Part shown: positions 1-6,427 of the stretch, one piece after another
Layout of the letters: every line of letters begins with the position of its first letter
Numbering within the stretch: the stretch's first letter is position 1
NCBI GenBank assembly: GCA_003511825.1
Contig: DOIU01000056.1
Coordinates: 1-10,451 of the forward strand
Direction of reading: 5' to 3'
Source of the DNA: Gammaproteobacteria bacterium
GTDB lineage: Bacteria; Pseudomonadota; Gammaproteobacteria; Granulosicoccales; Granulosicoccaceae
DNA: 10,451 nt
The notes under the pieces: generated by a model
Seen by the model: only the letters and a program-made list of their open reading frames with translations
What the model was told of the DNA's origin: nothing
Database searches by the model: none
Made by a program: the position numbers and the translations under genes

Positions 1-19
1 CACGAATACGGGTCATCAT

Positions 20-450
20 TTTTAAAAACTAGCCTGGTAGGTTTTCTGTTAACACGCCCAGGGCGCTGGGGATTCATTGACAGCTTTACCCGACAAACGA
101 TCATATACCGCCGCCACCAAAGCCATGATCAGCGACCCGGTTGGTGCTGTTAGCGCGCCACCTTAAACCTGATCTGTGGGTGTTTTCCGTTACCGCTCCG
201 TTATTCATCACGCCTGAACGCGACAAAACGTCATCTCTGCTGGAAACAAGCGGCCGGTTGGCGGCAGACTGAACCTGAGGATATTGAGACAGCCGTCAAC
301 GCGCGCAATCTTAGGCGCGTCGCGCCGATTCGGCGTTACCCCTGCCTCATCAACGATGACATCAGATGACGATGAGCAGGACGTTTGGTCGGGTTTTCAG
401 AAGTCGCCATGGCGAGGCGCTGAAGCCGTTATCGCGATGTCGATAGACCG
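20..450. other. Gene-free stretch of about 430 bp at the left edge
   Basis: No coding region in this stretch can be supported. The open frames are short and lack convincing starts. On the minus strand one stretch without stops runs for about 60 codons (roughly 213-398) and a second for about 37 codons (roughly 50-160), but neither matches a family I recognise and both are within what chance allows. On the plus strand a TTG start at 284 sits behind GAGG, but its frame runs antisense into the HDOD gene. A perfect TTGACA lies at 77-82 (plus) without a good -10 box at the usual distance. Tight palindromes sit at 314-326 (GGCGCG/CGCGCC around one base) and 404-415 (TCGCCATGGCGA); neither has a T-tract, so neither is a clear terminator for the HDOD gene. 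On the minus strand ATGATG at 19-14 could begin a gene leaving the window, with only five or six codons visible. Confidence 0.5.
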
Positions 451-1320
451 TCAGTCATCCACCTCGAGCTGCAATGTATCTTCGATATGGATCTCAAGCT
501 CAGCCAGTTGAATGTCGTTGAGACCCAGCAAGTGCGCTTCCTGACTGGCAGCGGGCATGGCATCCACGCGCTCGCGTACACCAAACCCCATGCTATCGGC
601 CACCAGGTTCATCAAGCGGACCGTCGCTAACAAGGGCTGGTAGTCTGGTGGGTCGGATAAATGGTTATCGCGCACAGCCACGCCGTAAGGCTCCGGCAGA
701 TTCCAGGTCGACACCAAGGCATAGCCGCTTTCGTTGGGCAAGGTGCTGTCGAGGATTTCAAAAATCGCGGCGTCAGAAAACGCAGCCCCCGCGTCGCCCT
801 CAGATTGGATTTGCTCAATCACTTTGAGCACAATCAGTTTGCCAATGTCGTGCAGCAAGCCGGAGAGAAAGGCCACGCTGGCATCACTGGCGTAGCCGCT
901 ATTGAGTGCAATCCATTTACAGCCCACTGCGCACACAAAGGAGTGTTTCCACAGCTTCTGCATTAACGTCATGATCTGTTGGTTGTCGCTGTGATAGGCA
1001 TTTTTCTGCGACGCGAGCATAGCGATACTCGCCACCTGCTCCGCACCGAGCCGCAGTATCGCGCGCTTAATGGTCTTGATGTCCTTCATGCCCTTATAAA
1101 ACGCCGAATTGGCCATCCGCAAAATCTGGCCGGCAAGGGCGGGATCTTCCAGAATCAATGCCTCGATGTCTTCAATCGTCGTGTCTTCATCGCCCAGCAC
1201 ATTCTGCAGTTTTAAGGCGACTTCATTGAATACGGGTAACTCGAACGCTTTGCAGGCGATGGCCTCCGAAACCAATTGCTGCAATGACGTGGATGAATGT
1301 TGAGCGTGTTGTGCTTGCAT
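451..1320 (-). CDS. Stand-alone HDOD domain signalling protein
   Basis: This is a 289-residue cytoplasmic protein made almost entirely of one HDOD domain (about residues 22-225). The fold derives from HD-type phosphohydrolases but usually acts as a signalling or scaffold domain with no proven catalysis. Visible family marks are the LPVFNEVALKL opening near residue 28, the DPALAGQILRMANSAFY core near 59-75, the ILRLG helix near 88, a histidine in WKHS (H126), an intact HD pair in GLLHDIGKL (H157-D158), and RDNH at 217-220. The HD pair is kept here but lost in the other two HDOD proteins of the window. The C-terminal 60 residues are acidic and end in VDD. The gene starts on the ATG of a TAATG junction with the upstream ATPase gene, with AGGA at 1332-1329 eight bases before it, which supports this start and translational coupling. 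The substrate or partner is unknown; context suggests a role with the ATPase. The family call is firm, the function is not. Confidence 0.93.
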   Translation of the reverse strand: MQAQHAQHSSTSLQQLVSEAIACKAFELPVFNEVALKLQNVLGDEDTTIEDIEALILEDPALAGQILRMANSAFYKGMKDIKTIKRAILRLGAEQVASIAMLASQKNAYHSDNQQIMTLMQKLWKHSFVCAVGCKWIALNSGYASDASVAFLSGLLHDIGKLIVLKVIEQIQSEGDAGAAFSDAAIFEILDSTLPNESGYALVSTWNLPEPYGVAVRDNHLSDPPDYQPLLATVRLMNLVADSMGFGVRERVDAMPAASQEAHLLGLNDIQLAELEIHIEDTLQLEVDD

Positions 1321-1332
1321 TATCGGGTTCCT
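1318..1332 (-). promoter_or_regulatory. Translational coupling junction (TAATG) with Shine-Dalgarno AGGA
   Basis: The stop codon of the ATPase gene (TAA, 1322-1320) shares one base with the ATG of the HDOD gene (1320-1318). An AGGA lies at 1332-1329, inside the last ATPase codons, eight bases from the ATG. This layout is typical of termination-reinitiation and implies that the two proteins are made together at linked levels. Confidence 0.75.
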
Positions 1333-3269
1333 GTCAAACGCTTGATTTCATCAATAGGGCGAGGTTTTTCGATACGTGGCAAATGCCGTAAAACCTCTGA
1401 CAAGGTGGTTTCTCCCCGCACGGCTTTGAGCAATCCATCTTCCAACAACGTGGTCATTTCTGAAGACTCAAAACTGACGCGACGGATTTCATAGGAGGAG
1501 CGATTCTGTAAGATGGCGTCCTTCACATCCTCATTGAGCACGAGCAATTCGTACACTCCGAGCCTGCCTTTATAGCCGGTAAAGCGGCAATGGTCACAGC
1601 CCTGCCCAAGCATAAACTGCGCATCGCCCAGATCACTCAAGTTGTAGCCAAGCCGCTTCAGCTCGTTGGCACTGGGTTGGTAGGGTTCTGCACAATGCGG
1701 ACACACGCGCCGCAACAGACGCTGCGCCAATACCGACACGACCGTGGACGAAATCAAGAAAGTCTCGATGTTCATGTTCATCAAGCGCAGCAAACTACCG
1801 ATGGTATCCTCGGTATGGAACGTCGTGAGCACCTTGTGCCCGGTGAGCGCGGCTTGTATTGCGGCATCCGCAGAAAAGTTATCGCGTATCTCACCCAGGA
1901 CGATCACATCCGGGTCCTGACGCACCATATAGGGCAAGGTATTGTTGTAAGTGAGATCAATCTTGGGATTGAGAGAACATTGAGCGATGCCCTCCACCAG
2001 GTACTCCACAGGATCTTCCGCAGTGATGATGCTGCGCTCAATGCTATTGAGGTAATTAATACAACTGTACAACGTCGTCGTCTTACCTGACCCAGTGGGT
2101 CCAGTGATCAGAATAATACCACTGGGGGTATCCAGCACGTCATGGTAGAAATTGTCGAGCGCCCGAGGCGGCAAACCCAGCTCCTCAACGTCGAGCATTT
2201 CTACTTTACTGCTCAACACCCGGAGGACGATTTTTTCACCGTAAATCGTGACGTAAAAAGACGCACGCAAATCCACCGGTTGCCCGGTTGACGGGTCCTC
2301 AAAGACAATCCGCCCATCCTGGTGCCGCCGTTTTTCCGTGATATCCGCGCCCGCCAGAATTTTAAATCGGCTGATCAAGGGATCGACCAACTCTGACTCA
2401 ATCACCTTGTGAGGGATCATCACACCATCACACCGAAAGCGAATGCGAAGGTGCTCGGCCATGGGTTCGATATGAACATCGCTGGCACTCGCGACCAGGG
2501 CCTCTGCCAGAATCTGGTCTGCCATGCGCACTGCTTCGGAGCCGCCGACCTGAGACTTGGCCTCTTTCAGGCGTTGCAGTGATTTTTCGAACGCGTTGGC
2601 CGCCTCTTCGATGGACTTGCGCCGACACAACGCAAACACGGTTTTACTGCCAAAGACCTGGCGCGCGCGCTGACGAACGATGTCGCTATTGGGAGCTGGC
2701 GTGGCGACCACCCCTTTACCGCGATGCACGCCCACGGGCACGACATTGTACTCTCGACACCATTGCGGATTGATGTTGCGTAACATCTGCGCATCAATCT
2801 TGGAGAAGTCCGGTTCCACGCGCACAACGCCGAGCTGCACGGCCAACACATCCAACAACTTGTCTTCAGATAAGAAGTGGTTTTCCACCAACACGGTGCC
2901 CAGCTGCTTTTTCACCGGGCTGTCTCGCTGAATGCTCAGCGCACTGCGCAACTGTGTCTCTTGTAAATACCCCAGTTCGACCAGCAATTCCCCCAGGCGC
3001 AGCTTTTCCGGCACCTTGCGCAAGGCCTTGAGCAAGGTGGCTCTGTCAATATACGACAACTCTTGGAGGACAACAGCGAGGGATTTGCTCTGCGACAGTT
3101 TACTCTGCACGCGGCGGGCATGACGCAACTGCTGCTGCGTGACACAGTTGTCGGCCACCAGCACCTTGCCCAACGCGTCTTCAAACGCACGCGTGGCGTT
3201 GGGGTCATCGACTGAGGACTGAGCCGTCTGTTCGTCAGCCTTATCGTTTGGGAGTGTGGGTGCGACCAT
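1320..3269 (-). CDS. PilB/GspE/MshE-type assembly ATPase with tandem MshEN-like N-terminus
   Basis: This 649-residue protein is a hexameric secretion-type ATPase that drives pilus extension or type II secretion from the cytoplasmic face of the inner membrane. Residues 32-145 hold four consecutive 24-residue MshEN-like motifs (32-55, 63-86, 91-114, 122-145); the third matches the c-di-GMP-binding consensus at every fixed position. The linker and N2 region follow to about 240 (ASDVHIEP at 262-269). Core motifs are Walker A GPTGSGKT (390-397), the Asp box AEDPVEY (417-423), Walker B VIVLGEIRD (455-463) and the His box around TGHKVLTTFHTED (476-488). A zinc-type tetracysteine (C523, C526, C558, C561) separates it from PilT-like retraction ATPases. 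The length is normal to slightly long for the family because of the extra MshEN pair. The start is backed by AAGGG nine bases upstream. No pilin, PilC/GspF or secretin gene is present, so PilB, GspE and MshE cannot be told apart here. Confidence 0.95.
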   Translation of the reverse strand: MVAPTLPNDKADEQTAQSSVDDPNATRAFEDALGKVLVADNCVTQQQLRHARRVQSKLSQSKSLAVVLQELSYIDRATLLKALRKVPEKLRLGELLVELGYLQETQLRSALSIQRDSPVKKQLGTVLVENHFLSEDKLLDVLAVQLGVVRVEPDFSKIDAQMLRNINPQWCREYNVVPVGVHRGKGVVATPAPNSDIVRQRARQVFGSKTVFALCRRKSIEEAANAFEKSLQRLKEAKSQVGGSEAVRMADQILAEALVASASDVHIEPMAEHLRIRFRCDGVMIPHKVIESELVDPLISRFKILAGADITEKRRHQDGRIVFEDPSTGQPVDLRASFYVTIYGEKIVLRVLSSKVEMLDVEELGLPPRALDNFYHDVLDTPSGIILITGPTGSGKTTTLYSCINYLNSIERSIITAEDPVEYLVEGIAQCSLNPKIDLTYNNTLPYMVRQDPDVIVLGEIRDNFSADAAIQAALTGHKVLTTFHTEDTIGSLLRLMNMNIETFLISSTVVSVLAQRLLRRVCPHCAEPYQPSANELKRLGYNLSDLGDAQFMLGQGCDHCRFTGYKGRLGVYELLVLNEDVKDAILQNRSSYEIRRVSFESSEMTTLLEDGLLKAVRGETTLSEVLRHLPRIEKPRPIDEIKRLTGTR

Positions 3270-3376
3270 ATCCGTGCGCCCTTACCTCTCGTGTCTGCGT
3301 ATGGACTGAACTCGCGTCAACCGTGACGCTGTTCACAGGCGCGGGCACACACCGTTTAATGGAGTCCACACGTAAG

Positions 3377-4603
3377 TTAGCGAATACCCAGCTCTTGGAG
3401 CGACGCATCCGCCCAGCGCATCGCCTCTAAATGCAGATCTGAAATGGCGTACTCATCAAGATCGCCAAAACTGAGCCCAGCCGCAAAGCCAAACTCCAGA
3501 TCCATCGCACAGCGCAAGGCATTGCCTTTATCACCCGTATGGTTGATGAGCGCTTCGCGCATTTCAGGTGTGGTTGAGATCTGACCCAGCACCTCGTCCA
3601 AGGGCGTATCCATCAATGAATCCAAAATAGAGAACAAACCCACGGTAAAGAAGGCGTCCTCCCCTTCAATCCCCGACGTGCGCGCCAGTAGCTCACAGAG
3701 CTTCGCCCGTACCAAGGCCATGGTCATCAATTCATCCGGCTTATCGTCAACGCTTGCCATGACAAACAGCGTCACCCAGCTCTTAATCGTGTCGCGACCG
3801 AGATACACAATCGCTTCACGCACAGAATCCACCGTGCGATTCAAGCCACTGGCTGGAGAGTTGACGTAGTTTAAGGACTTCACGCTGATCGCCACGTCTT
3901 TGCTGATCAGGTCTGACAGCTCTTCGATTTCAGTGGCGGGGTTGTTGATTTTGGCCAACATCTGCAACAAGCCCAGCTTGTTGGAGGCGATGCGTTTGCC
4001 GGAGATGACTTTCGGTTTGGCGAAGAAATAACCTTGGTAATAATCCACCCCGAGCGATTTCAGGGTTTCAAACTCGTCCGCGGTTTCGACCTTCTCCGCC
4101 AGGATGTGGCAGCCGTATTGACGCAGCTTGCTGATTTCATCGGCCCAACGCTCTGGGTCAATCTGTGTGATATCCAGTTTGATGACATCAATCGAGGGCA
4201 GCACCTGATCGTATTCCGCGCTGTAAATAAAATCATCCAACGCAATCGTAAAACCGCGCTCAGCGAGGTTTTTAATGCCGGCAATACTGGTCTCATCAAT
4301 CGTGACCGTCTCTAGCACCTCAAGTACCACCTGCTCGGGGTGCATAGGCAGCAAATCGGGATGGGCGATGAATTTGTAGGGGATATTCACAAACGCAAGC
4401 CGGTCACCCACAATATTATCCAGACCAATCTCGGTAAACGCCGTGATGATCACCTGGGCCGTTGCGGAATCGTCGTCAATATTGCCGGGATTGAAATTCT
4501 TCTGACCGGTGCGAAACAGCAGCTCGTAGGCGTAGAGTTTAAGATTGCGGTCGAGAATCGGCTGCCTGCCGATAAAAAATTCTGCCATGTCAGGATAGTC
4601 CAT
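3377..4603 (-). CDS. EAL-HDOD (YuxH-like) c-di-GMP signalling protein
   Basis: From the ATG at 4603 this is 408 residues: an EAL domain (about 7-200) fused to an HDOD domain (about 207-395), the YuxH arrangement. The opening FIGRQPILDRNLKLYAYELL is diagnostic, with YELL replacing the EAL tripeptide (E27). Other phosphodiesterase positions are kept: FVNIP (72-76), ALDDF (D123-D124), IKLD (K143), AEKVET (E170, E173) and YYQGYFFAKP (Q190). However, the residues after DDF, normally GTGYSS, are IYSAEY, so the dimer/active-site loop is altered; cleavage of c-di-GMP may be weak or absent, leaving binding as the likely role. The HDOD half lacks the HD pair (GLFSILDSL in its place). A GTG at 4618 gives five more residues, and an ATG at 4588 gives five fewer; none has a strong Shine-Dalgarno. 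It lies 107 bp upstream of the ATPase gene on the same strand and may share its transcript. The family is certain, the activity uncertain. Confidence 0.92.
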   Translation of the reverse strand: MDYPDMAEFFIGRQPILDRNLKLYAYELLFRTGQKNFNPGNIDDDSATAQVIITAFTEIGLDNIVGDRLAFVNIPYKFIAHPDLLPMHPEQVVLEVLETVTIDETSIAGIKNLAERGFTIALDDFIYSAEYDQVLPSIDVIKLDITQIDPERWADEISKLRQYGCHILAEKVETADEFETLKSLGVDYYQGYFFAKPKVISGKRIASNKLGLLQMLAKINNPATEIEELSDLISKDVAISVKSLNYVNSPASGLNRTVDSVREAIVYLGRDTIKSWVTLFVMASVDDKPDELMTMALVRAKLCELLARTSGIEGEDAFFTVGLFSILDSLMDTPLDEVLGQISTTPEMREALINHTGDKGNALRCAMDLEFGFAAGLSFGDLDEYAISDLHLEAMRWADASLQELGIR

Positions 4604-4762
4604 TATTCCAGTCTGCACGCTTGTCTATCGGCGGCCCTCTGGCTCTACTGAAGCGCTCAATACCGGCCCTATTCATTTGAATCAGCGACTCACGGTAACT
4701 GTATTGACACGTCAGTAAAACTCTCAAGTCAGAGCGGTAAACTGCCGCTACGCTTTCAAGAA
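4604..4762. promoter_or_regulatory. Divergent promoter region between EAL-HDOD and HDOD-GGDEF genes
   Basis: These roughly 160 bp must hold promoters for both outward genes. On the plus strand a perfect TTGACA is at 4704-4709, but no TATAAT-like box lies 16-18 bp downstream, so any promoter here would need an activator or uses another sigma factor. On the minus strand TTGAGA followed by AATACA is a weak candidate. A small dyad ATTCA-TT-TGAAT at 4671-4682 lies between them and could be an operator. All of this is read by eye and remains tentative; only the divergent arrangement itself is certain. Confidence 0.4.
4733..4749 (+). promoter_or_regulatory. Small hairpin in the HDOD-GGDEF leader
   Basis: AGCGGTA and CTGCCGCT-type arms pair into a stem of about seven base pairs (one of them G-T) around a three-base loop, ending 13 bases before the ATG at 4763. 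It could influence ribosome access, since the start has only AAGAA before it as a poor ribosome site. It may equally be chance. Confidence 0.25.
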
Positions 4763-6325
4763 ATGGACTTTACACACTCTGGTAGATTTTTAATGGACGA
4801 TAAACTACTCACACTCTTGCGTGGCTGCACCAATCTGCCGAGCCCTCCGGCGGTAGCGACACGCATTATTGAGCTCAGCTCCTGCCACACCTCCACACTC
4901 GGTGATGTCGCCGACGCCGTAGGCATTGATCCGGCACTCAGCGCCAAACTGTTGCGCATGGCGAATTCCCCGCTGTACGCGCGACAACGCAAAATTGAGA
5001 ACTTGCGCCAGGCAATCACGCTGTTTGGGATCGAAGGCACATTAAATATCGCCCTGAGCTTTTCTCTCACCAAGTCCAGCGAAAATAACTCGGCTTCCGG
5101 GCTGGACTACAACATGTATTGGAAGCGTTCCCTGGCGTCGGCTCTGTTGTGCCAAGAATTCGGCCAACGCATCAGCAACGAGTCGAAGGACAGCTTATTC
5201 CTGATCGGGCTGCTGCAGGATATCGGGATTATCGCGCTCGACAAGGCTGTTCCCACGCTTTACAGCAATCTGGACGAAAACCAAACCAGTCACGCGATCT
5301 TTTGCGAACAGGAAGTTGAAGTGCTGGGCGCGGATCACAGCAAGGTCGGCGCATGGCTGCTGAGCGAATGGCATATCCCAGAAGCGATCTTGAACCCCAT
5401 TTCCAACAGTCATCTGCCGCTGAATGAAGACACGCGCAATGACGTGGATGACACCTCCCGTTGCGTCGCCGCCGCTTGCCTGATGGCAGACATCTTTGTC
5501 GCCGATGACATCGAGAGCGCGATTTTCAATGCGATCAATAATGTCGAGAAAATCGTCAAACTCGAGCGTGCCGAGTACAACGAGATTATTGCGTCTGTGT
5601 CGAGCAACTTTGCGGAGATGGCGAATATGTTTGAGATTGAGTTGGGCGATAAGCAGTTGCTCGATTCTATTCTTGACCAAGCCAAAGAAATCCTGATTTT
5701 GCGCAACCTGAGCAAAATTCGCGAAACGGAATCCCTGCAAGAAAAAACCGAAGAACTCAAGACGCAAACCCGCGAACTGGAACTCGTCAGCCGCCATGAT
5801 CCATTAACAGGCTTGTATAATCGTCGACACTTCGACCAGTGCATTCGCCAGGAATTTGAAAATTCCAAGAAATACGAATGGCCGCTCGGCTTGATTTTTA
5901 TCGACCTCGATCATTTCAAGCAAGTGAACGATACCCACGGACACGCCGCCGGCGACGAAATCCTCGTCCACACGGCCAAGCTGTTGCTCGACTGCATGCG
6001 CGACACCGACATCGTGTCGCGATACGGTGGCGAAGAATTCACCGTGCTGTTGCCCGGCATCGACAAAGAAGGCACCGAAATCGCCTGCGAACGCCTGGTG
6101 AACTGGTTCCGCGAAAACCCGGCACGGCTGCAAAATGGTGAAGTCATCAAACAAACCATTTCTGCGGGCGCCGCGATTTGCTTTGGCGAGAAGTTTTACC
6201 GCGACTGGTCACAGCTGATCCGCAATGCGGACGAAGCCGTGTATCACGCCAAAGAAAACGGTCGCGACCAATACTGCATCTTCGACCTGGAGCAACGCGT
6301 CACGCCCAAAATGCTGGCGAGCTAA
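4763..6325 (+). CDS. HDOD-GGDEF protein, probable diguanylate cyclase
   Basis: This 520-residue protein has an N-terminal HDOD domain (about 18-240), a charged helical linker likely to be coiled coil (about 303-343), and a C-terminal GGDEF domain (about 344-508). The HDOD half shows DPALSAKLLRMANSPLY, but the HD pair is replaced by QD (152-153), so it should be a sensor or scaffold. The GGDEF half looks active: DPLTGLYNRR (346-355), FIDLDHFKQVND (379-390), and the signature GGEEF (422-426), a functional variant. RDTD (413-416) sits exactly five residues before GGEEF, matching the inhibitory I-site RxxD, so product feedback is expected. It should condense two GTP to c-di-GMP in the cytoplasm; no membrane segment is visible. 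ATG 4763 has only AAGAA ahead of it; ATG 4793 (starting MDDKLL) is a realistic alternative, giving 510 residues. It is divergent from the EAL-HDOD gene, which pairs a likely c-di-GMP maker with an EAL protein. Confidence 0.94.
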   Translation: MDFTHSGRFLMDDKLLTLLRGCTNLPSPPAVATRIIELSSCHTSTLGDVADAVGIDPALSAKLLRMANSPLYARQRKIENLRQAITLFGIEGTLNIALSFSLTKSSENNSASGLDYNMYWKRSLASALLCQEFGQRISNESKDSLFLIGLLQDIGIIALDKAVPTLYSNLDENQTSHAIFCEQEVEVLGADHSKVGAWLLSEWHIPEAILNPISNSHLPLNEDTRNDVDDTSRCVAAACLMADIFVADDIESAIFNAINNVEKIVKLERAEYNEIIASVSSNFAEMANMFEIELGDKQLLDSILDQAKEILILRNLSKIRETESLQEKTEELKTQTRELELVSRHDPLTGLYNRRHFDQCIRQEFENSKKYEWPLGLIFIDLDHFKQVNDTHGHAAGDEILVHTAKLLLDCMRDTDIVSRYGGEEFTVLLPGIDKEGTEIACERLVNWFRENPARLQNGEVIKQTISAGAAICFGEKFYRDWSQLIRNADEAVYHAKENGRDQYCIFDLEQRVTPKMLAS

Positions 6326-6334
6326 AACCCGCAA

Positions 6335-6358
6335 GGGCCCGGATTCGACACCGGACCC
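6335..6358 (+). terminator. Possible hairpin terminator after the HDOD-GGDEF gene
   Basis: GGGCCCGG and CCGGACCC form an eight-position stem with one C-A mismatch around an eight-base loop, starting 10 bases after the TAA stop. There is no T-run behind it, so it is not a classic intrinsic terminator; it may act as a weak or Rho-assisted end or protect the 3' end. Confidence 0.3.
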
Positions 6359-6427
6359 CTACCTCTGGTATTCCGGGTGCCTCATCCGCTATATTGTTCG
6401 GCTGATTGACAAGAACACCCGACTCCT

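Noticed and set aside
1..19. Possible start of a minus-strand gene (ATGATG at 19-14)
   Set aside because: Only five or six codons are visible and the nearest AGG is about 13 bases from the ATG, too far for a good ribosome site. It cannot be supported without leftward sequence.
77..106. Plus-strand TTGACA with TCATAT 18 bp downstream as a promoter
   Set aside because: The -10 matches only three of six bases and no gene follows on the plus strand.
50..124. Minus-strand mini-ORF of 25 codons (ATG at about 124, beginning MALVAAVYDR)
   Set aside because: No Shine-Dalgarno, no known small-protein match, and a length within chance expectation.
284..511. Plus-strand open frame of 75 codons starting at TTG behind GAGG
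   Set aside because: It overlaps the 3' end of the HDOD gene antisense, is very Ser-rich with no recognisable domain, and its open frame largely mirrors the coding periodicity of the opposite strand.
1590..2090. Long plus-strand frame (166 codons) opposite the ATPase gene
   Set aside because: Antisense shadow of a strongly conserved gene; the ATPase motifs on the minus strand explain the open frame.
5195..5797. Long minus-strand frame (200 codons) opposite the HDOD-GGDEF gene
   Set aside because: Antisense shadow; the plus strand encodes clear HDOD, linker and GGDEF motifs.
6405..6410. TTGACA-like box just before the regulator ATG
   Set aside because: It lies about 20 bp from the start codon, so a promoter using it would begin transcription inside the gene.
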